Shown here: positions 45,987-55,922 of the stretch, in pieces | How the letters are laid out: every line of letters begins with the position of its first letter | Numbering within the stretch: position 1 is the stretch's first letter | Source of the DNA: Mesorhizobium alhagi CCNWXJ12-2 | GTDB taxonomy: Bacteria > Pseudomonadota > Alphaproteobacteria > Rhizobiales > Rhizobiaceae | Direction: 5' to 3' | NCBI RefSeq assembly: GCF_000236565.1 | Contig: NZ_AHAM01000035.1 | Coordinates: forward strand, 1-63,562 | DNA: 63,562 nucleotides | The notes under the pieces: model-generated | Databases searched by the model: none | Told to the model about the DNA's origin: nothing | The model's input: the letters and a program-made list of their open reading frames with translations, nothing else | Position numbers and translations under genes: made by a program

Positions 45987-48900
45987 CTACCCAAAAACCA
46001 CCAGCAGGTCCTTGGCGTCAATCTGGTCGCCGGCCTTGACCAGCACTTCGGCGATCTCCCCGTCGCGCTCGGCGTGGAGCGCGGTTTCCATCTTCATCGC
46101 CTCAATGGACAGGAGCACGTCGCCAGCCTTCACCCCCTGTCCCGCTGCCACGGCAAGGGCCGAGACGACGCCCGGCATCGGCGCGCCGACATGCGCCTCA
46201 TTGCCCGGCTCGGCCTTGCGTCGCGCTCTCGAAGCCGAAGCGCCGTGGACGCGGTCCGGCACCTTGATGCGTCGCGGCTGGCCGTTGAGCTCGAAGAACA
46301 CCGTGACCATGCCCTTGTCGTCGACCTCGCCGATGGCGAAGCAGCGGATGACCAGCGTCTTGCCCTTCTCGATGTCGACGAAGATCTCATCCTGCGGCTT
46401 CATGCCGTAGAAATAGACCGGCGTCGGCAGAACGCTGACCGGGCCGTAGGTCTCCTGCACGCCGCAGAAGTCTGAAAACACTTTCGGGTACATCAGCCAG
46501 GAAGCGAATTCGTATTCGCTGAGCTTGCGCTCCACCCTGTCCTCGATCTCCTTGCGGCTGGCCTTCAGGTCGGCGGGTTTGAGCAGCGAGCCCGGCCGCA
46601 CGGTGATCGGCTTCTCACCCTTCAGCGCCTTCTTCTGCAGGGCGGCGGGCCAGCCGCCGGGCGACTGGCCGAGATCGCCGCGCAGCATGGAAACGACCGA
46701 ATCCGGAAAGGCGATGTCCCTGGCCGGGTTTTCGACATCGGCGACGGTCAGGTCCTGGCTGACCATCATCAGCGCCATGTCGCCGACGACCTTGGAGGAC
46801 GGCGTCACCTTGACGATGTCGCCGAACATGCGGTTGACGTCGTGATAGGTCTGAGCGACCTCGTGCCAGCGGGTTTCCAGCCCGAGCGAACGCGCCTGCT
46901 CCTTGAGATTGGTGAACTGGCCACCAGGCATTTCGTGCAGATAGACCTCCGAGGCAGGGCCCTTCAGATCACTCTCGAAGGCTGCATACTGGTTGCGCAC
47001 GGCTTCCCAGTAGAAGGAGATGCGGCGGATCCATTCCGGGTCAAGGCCCGGGTCGCGTTCATCGCCTCGCAGCGCCTCGACGATTGAGCCCAGGCAGGGC
47101 TGGGACGTGTTGCCGGAGAAGGAATCCATAGCTGCATCTATGGCGTCGACGCCGGCCTCGACCGCGGCAAGCACGGTTGCGGCCGAAAGGCCGGACGTGT
47201 CGTGGGTGTGGAAATGCAGTGGCAGGTCCGTCGCCTCGCGCAGCGTCTTGAACAGCACTTTGGCGGCGGCAGGCTTCAGCAGCCCCGCCATGTCCTTGAT
47301 CGAGATGATGTTGGCGCCGGCGGCTTCGAGTTCCCTGGTCAGCCCGACATAGTATTTCAGATCGTATTTGGCCCGGTTCGGGTCGAGAAGGTCGCCGGTG
47401 TAGCAGATCGCCGCCTCGCAGAGCTTCCCTTCGCTCAGCACCGCGTCCATCGAGATCCGCATGTTCTCGACCCAGTTCAGGCAATCGAAGACGCGGAACA
47501 GGTCGATGCCGCCCCTGGCCGCCTGCTTGACGAAGTGCTGCACGACATTGTCGGGATAGTTCGTGTAGCCGACGCCATTGGCCCCGCGCAGCAGCATCTG
47601 GAGAAGCAGGTTAGGCGCGCCCTCGCGCACCAGCGAAAGCCGCTCCCACGGATCCTCAGTCAGGAAGCGCATGGAGACGTCGAAAGTCGCGCCGCCCCAG
47701 CATTCGAGCGACAGCAGCCGGGGCAGGGCACGGGCATAGGTTCCGGCTATGCGGGCAATGTCGTAGGTGCGCACCCGGGTGGCGAGCAGCGACTGATGCC
47801 CGTCGCGCATGGTCGTGTCGGTGACCAGCACCTCCTTCTGCTCGCGCATCCAGGCCGCGAACTTTTCCGGGCCTAGCGTCTCGAACCGCTGTTTGGTCCC
47901 GCCCGGGATTGTCCCGTTCAGATATGGCACGACGGGCGCGGCGGCATCGACCTTGGGCATCGGCCGGCCGCGTGTTTCGGGGTGGCCGTTGACGGTCACG
48001 TCGGCCAGATAGTTGAGCAGCTTCGTCGCCCGGTCCTGCCGCTTCACCTGCGCGAACAGTTCAGGCGTAGTGTCGATGAACCTAGTCGTGTATGAATTGT
48101 CGTGAAAACTCGGATGCGTGATGATCGCTTCGAGGAAGGTGAGGTTGGTCGCCACGCCGCGGATGCGGAACTCGCGCAAAGCGCGGTGCATGCGCGCGAT
48201 CGCCTCCTGCGGCGTCGGCGCCCAGGCGGTTATCTTTTCCAGCAGCGGATCGTAGAAGCGGGTGATGACCGCGCCGGAATAGGCGGTGCCGCCGTCGAGA
48301 CGGATGCCGAAGCCGGTGGCGCCGCGATAGGCGGTGATGCGGCCGTAGTCGGGGATGAAGTTCTGTTCGGGGTCTTCGGTGGTGATGCGGCACTGCAGCG
48401 CATGGCCGTTCAGCCTGATCTCATCCTGCGACGGCACGCCCGATTCCGGCGTGCCGATGGCGAAGCCGTCGAGGATGTGGATCTGCGCCTTGACGATATC
48501 GATGCCGGTCACCTGCTCGGTGACGGTGTGCTCGACCTGGATGCGCGGATTGACCTCGATGAAGTAGAACTTGCCGCTGTCGGCATCCATCAGGAACTCG
48601 ACCGTGCCGGCGCCGATATAGTCGGTCTCGCGCGCAATCTTCAGCGCGTAGTCGCAGAGCTCCTTGCGCCGGGCCGCGTCGAGATAGGGGGCCGGCGCGC
48701 GCTCGACGACCTTCTGGTTGCGGCGCTGGATGGAGCAGTCGCGTTCGAACAGGTGGACGGCGTTGCCGTGCGTGTCGCCGAGGACCTGGACCTCGACATG
48801 GCGGGCGCGTTCGATCAGCTTTTCGAGATAGACCTCGTCCTTGCCGAAGGCGGCCCTGGCCTCGCGCTTGCCTTCCGTCACTTCGCGGGCGAGATCGGCC

Positions 48901-49445
48901 TCGGAGCGGATGGCGCGCATGCCGCGCCCGCCGCCGCCCCATGAAGCCTTCAGCATCACAGGGTAGCCGATCTGGGCGGCGAGCTTCTTCACCGCCGCCA
49001 TGTCGTCGGGCAGCGGCTCCGTTGCCGGCACCACCGGCACGCCGACTTCGATGGCGAGGTTGCGCGCCGCCACCTTGTTGCCGAGGCGGCGCATGGTTTC
49101 GGGCTTCGGGCCGATGAATACCAGCCCGTTCTCGGCGCAGGCCTCCGCGAATTCCGGGCTTTCCGAAAGCAGGCCATAGCCGGGGTGGACGGCGTCGGCC
49201 CCCGAGAGTTTCGCGACCCGGATAACCTCCTCGATCGAAAGATAGCTCTCGATCGGCCCCATATCCTTCGCCAAATGCGGGCCGCGGCCGACCTGGTAGG
49301 ATTCGTCGGCCTTGAACCGATGCAGCGAATATTTGTCCTCTTCCGCCCAGATCGCCACGGTTTTCAGGCCGAGCTCGTTGGCGGCCCGGAAAACCCGGAT
49401 GGCAATTTCGGAACGGTTGGCGACGAGGATCTTGGCTATGGGCAC
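45987..49445 (-). CDS. pyc: Pyruvate carboxylase
   Basis: PYC carboxylates pyruvate to oxaloacetate with ATP and biotin, the main anaplerotic step for rhizobia on sugars. GTG at 49445 gives the usual 1152 residues beginning PIAKILVANRSEIAIRVFRAANE; the open frame to 49523 is not conserved. Order: biotin carboxylase (about 1-450, with GGGGRGMR and FFIEVNPRIQVEHTVTEQVTG-type motifs), carboxyltransferase (about 530-800, VLVTDTTMRDGHQSLLATRVR, HFHTHDTSG), conserved C-terminal carboxylase domain and biotinyl domain with the biotin lysine in EAMKMETAL (about 1118). A GGAG lies 7 nt before GTG. Confidence 0.97.
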   Translation of the reverse strand: MPIAKILVANRSEIAIRVFRAANELGLKTVAIWAEEDKYSLHRFKADESYQVGRGPHLAKDMGPIESYLSIEEVIRVAKLSGADAVHPGYGLLSESPEFAEACAENGLVFIGPKPETMRRLGNKVAARNLAIEVGVPVVPATEPLPDDMAAVKKLAAQIGYPVMLKASWGGGGRGMRAIRSEADLAREVTEGKREARAAFGKDEVYLEKLIERARHVEVQVLGDTHGNAVHLFERDCSIQRRNQKVVERAPAPYLDAARRKELCDYALKIARETDYIGAGTVEFLMDADSGKFYFIEVNPRIQVEHTVTEQVTGIDIVKAQIHILDGFAIGTPESGVPSQDEIRLNGHALQCRITTEDPEQNFIPDYGRITAYRGATGFGIRLDGGTAYSGAVITRFYDPLLEKITAWAPTPQEAIARMHRALREFRIRGVATNLTFLEAIITHPSFHDNSYTTRFIDTTPELFAQVKRQDRATKLLNYLADVTVNGHPETRGRPMPKVDAAAPVVPYLNGTIPGGTKQRFETLGPEKFAAWMREQKEVLVTDTTMRDGHQSLLATRVRTYDIARIAGTYARALPRLLSLECWGGATFDVSMRFLTEDPWERLSLVREGAPNLLLQMLLRGANGVGYTNYPDNVVQHFVKQAARGGIDLFRVFDCLNWVENMRISMDAVLSEGKLCEAAICYTGDLLDPNRAKYDLKYYVGLTRELEAAGANIISIKDMAGLLKPAAAKVLFKTLREATDLPLHFHTHDTSGLSAATVLAAVEAGVDAIDAAMDSFSGNTSQPCLGSIVEALRGDERDPGLDPEWIRRISFYWEAVRNQYAAFESDLKGPASEVYLHEMPGGQFTNLKEQARSLGLETRWHEVAQTYHDVNRMFGDIVKVTPSSKVVGDMALMMVSQDLTVADVENPARDIAFPDSVVSMLRGDLGQSPGGWPAALQKKALKGEKPITVRPGSLLKPADLKASRKEIEDRVERKLSEYEFASWLMYPKVFSDFCGVQETYGPVSVLPTPVYFYGMKPQDEIFVDIEKGKTLVIRCFAIGEVDDKGMVTVFFELNGQPRRIKVPDRVHGASASRARRKAEPGNEAHVGAPMPGVVSALAVAAGQGVKAGDVLLSIEAMKMETALHAERDGEIAEVLVKAGDQIDAKDLLVVFG

Positions 49446-49485
49446 GGGCGCACTCCGACGGGAAGGTACCTTCCTGCTTACCGCC

Positions 49486-49510
49486 AAAATGCTGCACTGC
49501 AAACTTTTGT
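49486..49510. promoter_or_regulatory. TGCACTGCA motif upstream of pyc (candidate PhaR site)
   Basis: ATGCTGCACTGCAAAC at about 49489-49504 is followed by TTTTG. The core TGCACTGCA (49493-49501) is identical to the core at 19268-19276 between phbA and phaR, and both sites also share the neighbouring 9-mer AAACTTTTG. It lies about 48 bp upstream of the pyc GTG. Confidence 0.5.
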
Positions 49511-49536
49511 TTCGGGCAAACACTCAGCGGCGCAAT

Positions 49537-49565
49537 AAAAAATGCCCGGCGCAAGCGCCGGGCAT
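49537..49565 (-). terminator. Rho-independent terminator of the liv operon
   Basis: On the minus strand an 11-bp stem (ATGCCCGGCGC / GCGCCGGGCAT, 49542-49565) is followed by TTTTTTATT. It lies 22 bp after the stop of the substrate-binding-protein gene and before the pyc promoter. Confidence 0.88.
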
Positions 49566-49587
49566 CCTGGAGATGTGCCTTGTCGGC

Positions 49588-50703
49588 TTACATCTCGACG
49601 TAGGTGTACTTGCCGTCGTCACCCTTCTTCCACTCGTACATCACGTAGTCCGGACGGGTGATGTCGCCCTTTTCATCGAAGCCGAGCTCGCCGATCGCCG
49701 TGGTGAACGGTCCCGAAGCTTTGAGGGCCTCTGCGACTTTCATCGGATCGTTCTCGCCGGCCTTGCCCGCAGCGTCGGCGATGACCTGCACAGCCGCGTA
49801 GGAATAGAGCGTATAGGCTTCCGGCTCGAAACCGGCGGCGCGGAACTTCTCGACGAGTTCCTTGGCGTTCGGGTTCTTGCGCGGATCCGGAGCGAACGTC
49901 ATCAGCGTGCCGTCGACCGCGTCGCCGGCAATCGAGGCGAGTTCGTTCGACACGATGCCGTCGCCCGACATGAAGGTAGCGTCCAGCCCCTGGTCGGCGA
50001 GCTGGCGCATGATCAGGCCGGCCTCGGTGTGCAGGCCGCCCCAGTAGACGACGGTGACGCCGGCTTCCTTCATCTTGGCGATCAGCGCCGAGAAGTCCTT
50101 GTCGCCGACATTCACGCCTTCATACATGGCTTCGGTTACGCCAGCGGCGTTGGCCGCCTTCTTGGTCTCGTCGGCAAGGCCTTGGCCGTAAGGCGTCTTG
50201 TCGTGGAGGATGGCAACCTTGGCGTCCTTGAAATTGGCGGCGAGATAGTCGCCGGCAACCTTGCCCTGCTGATCGTCGCGACCGCAGGTGCGGAAGGTGT
50301 TCCAAAGGCCGCGCTCGGTGAACTGCGGGTTGGTCGAGGCAGGTGTGATCTGCAGGATGCCGTTTTCGGCATAAACCTCCGACGCCGGGATCGACACGCC
50401 TGAGTTGAAGTGACCGACAACGAACTTGACGCCATCGGCGACGAACTTGTTGGCGACCGAGATGCCCTGCTTCGGATCGGAGACGTCATCGCCGACGACG
50501 ACCTTGACCTGCTCGCCGTTGATGCCGCCCGCGGCATTGATGTCGGCGGCCGCCTGCTCGGCGCCCTTCTGGAGCTGAGCGCCGAAAGCAGCGTTCGGGC
50601 CGGTGATCGGGCCAGCCACGCCGATGATGATGTCCGCCCATGCGCTGCCGCTGAACGCCACCAGGGCGGTCAGTGCAACTGCGGACAAGAGTGATTTTTT
50701 CAT
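49588..50703 (-). CDS. Branched-chain amino-acid ABC transporter substrate-binding protein (LivJ/LivK-like)
   Basis: A periplasmic binding protein of 371 residues, with a signal peptide ([20 protein letters not shown]) cleaved before [20 protein letters not shown]. The Peripla_BP_6 fold shows [49 protein letters not shown], the Leu/Ile/Val-binding pattern, then [19 protein letters not shown] with the single conserved cysteine. It is the last gene of the livHMGF operon, on the same strand, 146 bp after the DUF6867 gene, and may have its own promoter there. It probably delivers leucine, isoleucine, valine or related amino acids. Confidence 0.94.
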   Translation of the reverse strand: MKKSLLSAVALTALVAFSGSAWADIIIGVAGPITGPNAAFGAQLQKGAEQAAADINAAGGINGEQVKVVVGDDVSDPKQGISVANKFVADGVKFVVGHFNSGVSIPASEVYAENGILQITPASTNPQFTERGLWNTFRTCGRDDQQGKVAGDYLAANFKDAKVAILHDKTPYGQGLADETKKAANAAGVTEAMYEGVNVGDKDFSALIAKMKEAGVTVVYWGGLHTEAGLIMRQLADQGLDATFMSGDGIVSNELASIAGDAVDGTLMTFAPDPRKNPNAKELVEKFRAAGFEPEAYTLYSYAAVQVIADAAGKAGENDPMKVAEALKASGPFTTAIGELGFDEKGDITRPDYVMYEWKKGDDGKYTYVEM

Positions 50704-50849
50704 TGAAAGACTCCCATTAGCTGAGCGGGCTGGATGAAGCTTTCATGCGATGCCCACCCATATCGCAGAAAGCGCTACTTTGCCGATTTTCAGGCGCTTG
50801 TCACGCCGTTTCACCTCGGCAGAGAGTTACGTCTCGTTCATGATTAAGC

Positions 50850-51197
50850 TTAACCTTTCGGCCTCCAGCTCAGTAGCGAGGCCCGTTCATAGAGCCAGTG
50901 ATACTGCGTCACCATCTGGTTGGTGCGCGTGTACTGGTAGCCGAAGATGCCGATAATCAGCAGAACGATGGTGTCGACAATGTAGTATTGCAGGCTGAAC
51001 ATCGTGCCGTCGAACAGCGCATGATGGATGAAGCGCACCGCGATGCCGAGCAGCAGGAGATAAAGGACGAGAGCCGGCAGCGGCCGCCAGGTCTGGGCAC
51101 AGGCCCTTCCGGTCATCCAGGCCGCCCACCCACCTAGCAGGCAGGTGACGAAGAAGAACTGCCAGATCGAAGGTTCCTCGTAAAGAATTCCCTGCAT
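50850..51197 (-). CDS. DUF6867 family small membrane protein in the liv operon
   Basis: A 115-residue protein from the ATG at 51197, preceded by AGGTTGGCG. Hydrophobic segments are QFFFVTCLLGGWAAWMTGRA, LPALVLYLLLLGIAVRFIHHALF and QYYIVDTIVLLIIGIFGYQYTRT, giving about three helices. The C-terminus (NQMVTQYHWLYERASLLSWRPKG) is a well-conserved soluble tail. It sits between livF and the binding-protein gene in the transport operon, which suggests a role tied to this transporter. No biochemical function is known to me. Confidence 0.82.
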   Translation of the reverse strand: MQGILYEEPSIWQFFFVTCLLGGWAAWMTGRACAQTWRPLPALVLYLLLLGIAVRFIHHALFDGTMFSLQYYIVDTIVLLIIGIFGYQYTRTNQMVTQYHWLYERASLLSWRPKG

Positions 51198-51288
51198 TTT
51201 TCGCCAACCTCCAGACAACCCTTGGCGCTGTCTATCATTCCGGTTTCAAAGTGGCCGCGAGGGCGCTTTCCGCCCCCGCAACGTTTCT

Positions 51289-52017
51289 CTAGTGCCGTCC
51301 GCCCTCGAGGTAGGCGGCCCGTACATCTGGATTTGCGAGAAGCTCCACGCCTGAACCGCTGAGCGTCACATTGCCGTTGACCATAACGTAGCCGCGATTG
51401 GCGAGCTTCAGCGCGCCGAACGCGTTCTGCTCGACCAGGAACACGGTCAGTCCCTCGGTCTTGTTGAGTTCGCGGATCGCGTCGAAAATCTGCTTCACGA
51501 TCAGCGGCGCCAGTCCGAGCGAAGGCTCGTCCAGCAACAGGAGCTTCGGCCGGGCCATCAGCGCACGCGCGATCGACAGCATCTGCTGCTCGCCGCCGGA
51601 AAGCGTGCCGCCGCGCTGGGCGATGCGCTCCTTGAGGCGCGGAAACAGCGTGAAAACCTTTTCGGAGTCCTCGTTGAAGTGCCTCATCTTGTCCAGGCTT
51701 GCGCCCATCTGAAGGTTTTCCATGACCGTCATGCGCGGAAAGATGCGCCGCCCTTCCGGCGACTGCGCAATGCGCATGCGGGCGATCTCGTGGGTCGGCA
51801 TCTCGGTGATGTCGGTCCCGGAGAACGTGATCTTGCCGGCCCGCGCTCGCGGGCTGCCGAAGATCGTCATCATAAGCGTCGACTTGCCGGCGCCATTAGC
51901 GCCAATCAAGGCGACGATCTCGCCCTCGTTGACCGACACGTTGACGCCGTTCAGCGCGCGGATATTTCCATAGTATGTCTGCACGCCCTCGACCTGCAGA
52001 AGCGTCCTAGCAGCCAT
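51289..52017 (-). CDS. livF: Branched-chain amino-acid ABC transporter ATPase LivF
   Basis: One of two cytoplasmic ATPases of the LIV-type transporter, 242 residues. Walker A GANGAGKST, the Q-loop region, signature LSGGEQQMLSIARALM, Walker B LLLLDEPSLGLAP and the H-loop region FLVEQN are all intact. Length is normal. Its ATG overlaps the livG TAA by one base (TAATG), so the two ATPases are translationally coupled and made in equal amounts. Confidence 0.96.
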   Translation of the reverse strand: MAARTLLQVEGVQTYYGNIRALNGVNVSVNEGEIVALIGANGAGKSTLMMTIFGSPRARAGKITFSGTDITEMPTHEIARMRIAQSPEGRRIFPRMTVMENLQMGASLDKMRHFNEDSEKVFTLFPRLKERIAQRGGTLSGGEQQMLSIARALMARPKLLLLDEPSLGLAPLIVKQIFDAIRELNKTEGLTVFLVEQNAFGALKLANRGYVMVNGNVTLSGSGVELLANPDVRAAYLEGGRH

Positions 52018-53447
52018 TATCGACTTCCTCCGCGCTTTCCGGTGGCAGGCTTGGCGGCCGTGGGTTTGGCGGCGCTCCTGGCAAGTTTCCTAGCCTGGCC
52101 GACCCAATCCTCGCGGGCGATGCGCCCGTCAAACGCCAGGTAGGCTTCGACCGCTTCTATGTCGGCCTTCTTCCATGCCGCTATCTGGTCGAAGTGGAAA
52201 ATGCCGTGCTCGTTGAGTTTCTTCTCGTTCACGGGGCCGATGCCCTTGATCAGCGTCAGCCGGTCGGCGACGCCACCGCGCGGGGCGGTGAGTGTCTTGG
52301 AGACCGCCTTCGTTTTGGGAGCCGCGGATTTGGGCGCCTTGGCGGCTGCGGGCTTTGCCGGTGCGGCCTTGGCCTTGCCGGGTTTGGCTGCCGGGGTGGC
52401 CGCCGCTTTTGCCTTGTCGCGTGCCTCGCGGTCGTCCACCTGCTGCGCCTTGGACGCTCGTTTGGAGACGGTGATGCGTTCGCCGTCATCGTCGCTATGG
52501 CCGATCGTGTCAGACACTGAGCCAGCCATCATCGAAGACGACGCGCTCGGGCCGTGCTCCCGGTCCGGTTCCGCGTCGAACTGCTCGATGACCTGCTCGT
52601 CGCCGACCTCGATCAGCACCTCCTCGACTTCCTCGTCCTCGACGCCGAGATAGGCGGCGACGACACGCGGGTCGCTCTTCACGAAATTGGGGTTCCCGTC
52701 GGAAATCTTGCGGCCGTATTCAAGCACGACTACGTGGTCGGAAATCTGCATGACCACCGACATGTCGTGCTCGATCAGCAGGATCGACGTGCCGGTATTG
52801 TGCTTGATGTCCATCAGGAGCGCGTTGAGCGCGTGCGACTCCTTCGGGTTGAGGCCGGCTGCCGGCTCGTCCAGGCACAGAAGCTCCGGGCCGGTGCACA
52901 TTGCGCGGGCGATCTCGAGACGCCGCTGCGCGCCGTAGGGCAGGTCGCCGGCGGGATCGTCGGCGCGGTCGATGAGATTGGCCTTCTCCAGCCAGAACTC
53001 CGCCAGTTCGACGGATTCGGCAGAGGCCTTGCGGTAGCCGCTGAAGCCGAAAAGACCAAGCACCGTATAGCCCGACGCCAGCATCAGCTTATTGTGCTGC
53101 GCCACCAGAAGGTTTTCCAGAAGCGTCATGCCCGAAAACAGGCGGATGTTCTGGAAAGTGCGCGCCACCTTGGCCTTGGCCGTGATCTCGTGATCGGGCA
53201 TGCGTTCCAGGAGGAACTCCTGGCCGCTCCGTCCCGCCAGCCTGATCATGCCTTCGGTCGGCTTGTAGAAGCCGGTGATGCAGTTGAAGACGGTTGTCTT
53301 GCCCGCTCCGTTGGGGCCGATCAGTGCGGTGATTTGACCGCGCGCCGCCTCGAAGGACAGGTCGCCGATGGCAACCAGCCCGCCGAACTTCATCGACAGA
53401 TGCTCGACCGCGAGAATCGGAGTGTTCATGGATGGTCCCGAATTCAT
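52017..53447 (-). CDS. livG: LivG ABC ATPase fused to an Ala/Lys/Pro linker and a C-terminal helix-hairpin-helix-like module
   Basis: A 476-residue protein, nearly twice the usual 250-290. Residues 1-270 are a complete LivG ATPase: Walker A GPNGAGKT (44-51), LPYGAQRRLEIARA (169-182), Walker B LLCLDEPAAGLN (189-200), IEHDM (225-229). Residues 270-300 are acidic (VEDEEVEEVLIEVGDE). Residues about 340-396 are Ala/Lys/Pro-rich, disordered-looking. Residues 397-456 form a compact module (LTLIKGIGPVNEKKLNEHGI, FHFDQIAAWKK, GRIAREDWVGQARKLA) resembling helix-hairpin-helix appendages seen at C-termini of other rhizobial proteins. The start overlaps the livM stop by one base (TGATG). A second ATG at 53429 is possible. 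Confidence 0.95.
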   Translation of the reverse strand: MNSGPSMNTPILAVEHLSMKFGGLVAIGDLSFEAARGQITALIGPNGAGKTTVFNCITGFYKPTEGMIRLAGRSGQEFLLERMPDHEITAKAKVARTFQNIRLFSGMTLLENLLVAQHNKLMLASGYTVLGLFGFSGYRKASAESVELAEFWLEKANLIDRADDPAGDLPYGAQRRLEIARAMCTGPELLCLDEPAAGLNPKESHALNALLMDIKHNTGTSILLIEHDMSVVMQISDHVVVLEYGRKISDGNPNFVKSDPRVVAAYLGVEDEEVEEVLIEVGDEQVIEQFDAEPDREHGPSASSSMMAGSVSDTIGHSDDDGERITVSKRASKAQQVDDREARDKAKAAATPAAKPGKAKAAPAKPAAAKAPKSAAPKTKAVSKTLTAPRGGVADRLTLIKGIGPVNEKKLNEHGIFHFDQIAAWKKADIEAVEAYLAFDGRIAREDWVGQARKLARSAAKPTAAKPATGKRGGSR

Positions 53448-55015
53448 CAGCCGTGTCCCTCCTTGGTGAAGGAACCCGATACCGATTTTCGCTTGAAGAG
53501 GAAGGCGGTGGGCTCGCGGCTGCCGACAAAACCGCGGGGCTTCCATATCATGACGATGACCATGGCCATGCCGAACAAAAGCATGCGGTAAAGTTCCGGG
53601 GTGAAGCTTGGGCCGAAGATCACCTTGAGGAAATCCAGTTCGCGCAGGATTTCCGTGCCCCCGATCATCACCAGCGCCGCAATCGCGATGCCGGTGAGCG
53701 AGCCCATCCCGCCGAGCACGACGATAGCCAGGATGATCGCCGATTCCAGGAAGACGAAGGATTCCGGGCTGACGAAGCCCTGGCGCGCCGCGAAGAACGA
53801 GCCGGCGAAGCCGCCGAACATCGCGCCCGTCGCGAAGGCGGTAAGCTTCGTGGTGGTCGTGTTGATGCCCAGCGAGCGGCAGGCGATCTCGTCTTCGCGC
53901 AGCGCCTCCCATGCGCGCCCTACCGGCATGCTGCGCAGCCGGAGCGTCACGAAGGCGGTAAGCAGCGCCAGGCCGAGGATCAGATAGTAGAGGAAGATCT
54001 TGTAGTAGGCGCCTGACTGGGCGATGTCGAACACCTTCGAGATGTAGTTCGGCGATGAAACGTCGAACGAGAACAGGCCGAAGAACGTGACTTTCGGGAT
54101 TCCCGATATACCGGCAGAGCCGTTGGTCACCTCGCGCCAGTTGATCAGCACGAGGCGGATGATCTCGCCGAAGGCGAGCGTGACGATCGCCAGATAGTCG
54201 CCGCGCAGGCGCAGCACCGGGAAGCCGAGAATGACCCCCCAGAAGGCGGCCATGGCGCCGGCGGCCGGAAGCAATATCCAGAACGACCAGCCGAACTCCG
54301 TCCCGAGCAGGGCGTAGCAATAAGCGCCGACCGCATAGAAAGCGACGTAGCCGAGATCGAGCAGGCCGGCGAGGCCGACGACGATGTTCAGGCCCCAGGC
54401 GAGCATCACGTAGATCAGAATCTGGATGCCGAAATTGTCGACCCACTTCAGCGAGCCCTGGAACCCAAACGCCGCAACGATGAAGATGGGATAGAGCACC
54501 AGAATGGTTACGCCCAGCGCCGAGAAATTGGCCAGGATGAAGGTGCGGAAATAATACAGGAGCCAAGCCAGCGCATAGATGATCGCAAGGCCGCGAACCA
54601 TGCCGAGATAGGCCCCTACTTGCGGGCCGACAGCCGCTGCGAGGCTGGCGCCGAAGGCGAGCAGGATAGCCGCCACGACGAGCGCCGCGATGAAGTAGGG
54701 CAAGCGGAAGAAGCGGACCGCCATGGTGTCCGGCAAAAGCCCGGTCGTGATGTCGGCGATTTTCTGCCCGGCGATAAACGGGCGGATATAGACGACCGTG
54801 ACGAAGCGCCCGATCATGACCAGCGCCACGACGACGGCCAAAAGGCCCCAGCGCTGTACGATGATCAGCTCGTTGCGAATGTTCTGGTCGGTCTTCAGCC
54901 CGACGAGAAGGACAAACAGGCCGAAGGCGATGGCGCCGGCATAGAGCGCCTCGCGGATGGCTCGGGGAACCAGTTTCTCTGTTTCGACGCGGTTTGTGGA
55001 AACGGCTTGCACCAT
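53447..55015 (-). CDS. livM: Branched-chain amino-acid ABC transporter permease LivM (long form)
   Basis: A 522-residue membrane permease. The N-terminal 170 residues hold about four additional helices ([73 protein letters not shown]), an extended form of the DUF3382-type head of long LivM proteins. The permease core follows from about 175, with [27 protein letters not shown] and the coupling motif [16 protein letters not shown]. It starts 4 bp after livH and is coupled to livG by a TGATG overlap. Confidence 0.94.
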   Translation of the reverse strand: MVQAVSTNRVETEKLVPRAIREALYAGAIAFGLFVLLVGLKTDQNIRNELIIVQRWGLLAVVVALVMIGRFVTVVYIRPFIAGQKIADITTGLLPDTMAVRFFRLPYFIAALVVAAILLAFGASLAAAVGPQVGAYLGMVRGLAIIYALAWLLYYFRTFILANFSALGVTILVLYPIFIVAAFGFQGSLKWVDNFGIQILIYVMLAWGLNIVVGLAGLLDLGYVAFYAVGAYCYALLGTEFGWSFWILLPAAGAMAAFWGVILGFPVLRLRGDYLAIVTLAFGEIIRLVLINWREVTNGSAGISGIPKVTFFGLFSFDVSSPNYISKVFDIAQSGAYYKIFLYYLILGLALLTAFVTLRLRSMPVGRAWEALREDEIACRSLGINTTTTKLTAFATGAMFGGFAGSFFAARQGFVSPESFVFLESAIILAIVVLGGMGSLTGIAIAALVMIGGTEILRELDFLKVIFGPSFTPELYRMLLFGMAMVIVMIWKPRGFVGSREPTAFLFKRKSVSGSFTKEGHG

Positions 55016-55019
55016 GTTG

Positions 55020-55922
55020 TCAGACCTTTTCCACTTCGGGCCGGCCGAGAATGCCCGACGGCAGGAAGATCAGCACGATGGCGAGGATCGAGAACGCCGC
55101 CACATCCTTGTAGTCGATGGAGAAATAGGCCGACCACATCGATTCGATGAAGCCGATCATCAACCCGCCAAGAACTGCGCCGGGGATCGAGCCGATGCCG
55201 CCGAGCACCGCCGCCGTGAACGCCTTCACTCCGGGAACGAAGCCGTCGGAGAACACCACGACGCCGTAATACATGAGGTAGAGCGAGCCGGCGACGGCCG
55301 CCAATGACGCGCCCATGATGAAGGTGATCGAGATGGTGCGATCGACGTCTACGCCGAGCAGCGCCGCCATCTTGCGGTCCTGCTCGCAGGCTCGCTGGGC
55401 GCGGCCCAGGGCCGTCTTGTTGACCAGGTACCAGAAGATGGCGAGCAGCGCGACGGTGACGAGGACGATGACGATCTGCTTTTGCGAAATGGAAATGCCG
55501 AAAATGTCGTAGACCTTGGAGATCATTGGCGGGATCGGCTTGTTGCGCGGGCCTTGGGTGACCTGCACGAAGTTCGACAGCACGATCGACATGCCGATGG
55601 CCGTGATCAGCGGCGCCAGCCGGAACGAGCCGCGCAACGGCCGGTAGGCGACCTTTTCGATCGTCCAGCTATAGAGGCTGGTGGTCAGCATCGCCACGAT
55701 CATCATGATCAGCAGGAACAGCACCACTGGCAGCGAATAGAAGATCGCGGTCAGGACCAGGAAAACGATCAGGGCTACGAACGACCCGATCATGAAGACG
55801 TCGCCATGTGCGAAATTGATCATGCCGATGATGCCGTAGACCATCGTATAGCCGATCGCGATCAGCCCGTAGATCGATCCCAGCGTCAGCCCATTGACAA
55901 GCTGCTGGACGAAATATTCCAT
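55020..55922 (-). CDS. livH: Branched-chain amino-acid ABC transporter permease LivH
   Basis: The first gene of the liv operon encodes a 300-residue permease with about eight hydrophobic helices. Typical LivH segments are [39 protein letters not shown] at the N-terminus and [25 protein letters not shown], the ATPase-contacting loop, plus [21 protein letters not shown] near the end. The operon order livH-livM-livG-livF-DUF6867-binding protein is clear from strand and spacing. Confidence 0.95.
   Translation of the reverse strand: MEYFVQQLVNGLTLGSIYGLIAIGYTMVYGIIGMINFAHGDVFMIGSFVALIVFLVLTAIFYSLPVVLFLLIMMIVAMLTTSLYSWTIEKVAYRPLRGSFRLAPLITAIGMSIVLSNFVQVTQGPRNKPIPPMISKVYDIFGISISQKQIVIVLVTVALLAIFWYLVNKTALGRAQRACEQDRKMAALLGVDVDRTISITFIMGASLAAVAGSLYLMYYGVVVFSDGFVPGVKAFTAAVLGGIGSIPGAVLGGLMIGFIESMWSAYFSIDYKDVAAFSILAIVLIFLPSGILGRPEVEKV

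Noticed and set aside
53448-54566. N-terminal extension of the livG frame to 849 codons
   Set aside because: The upstream part overlaps livM, which is fully conserved there. The TGATG overlap at 53447 defines the livG start.
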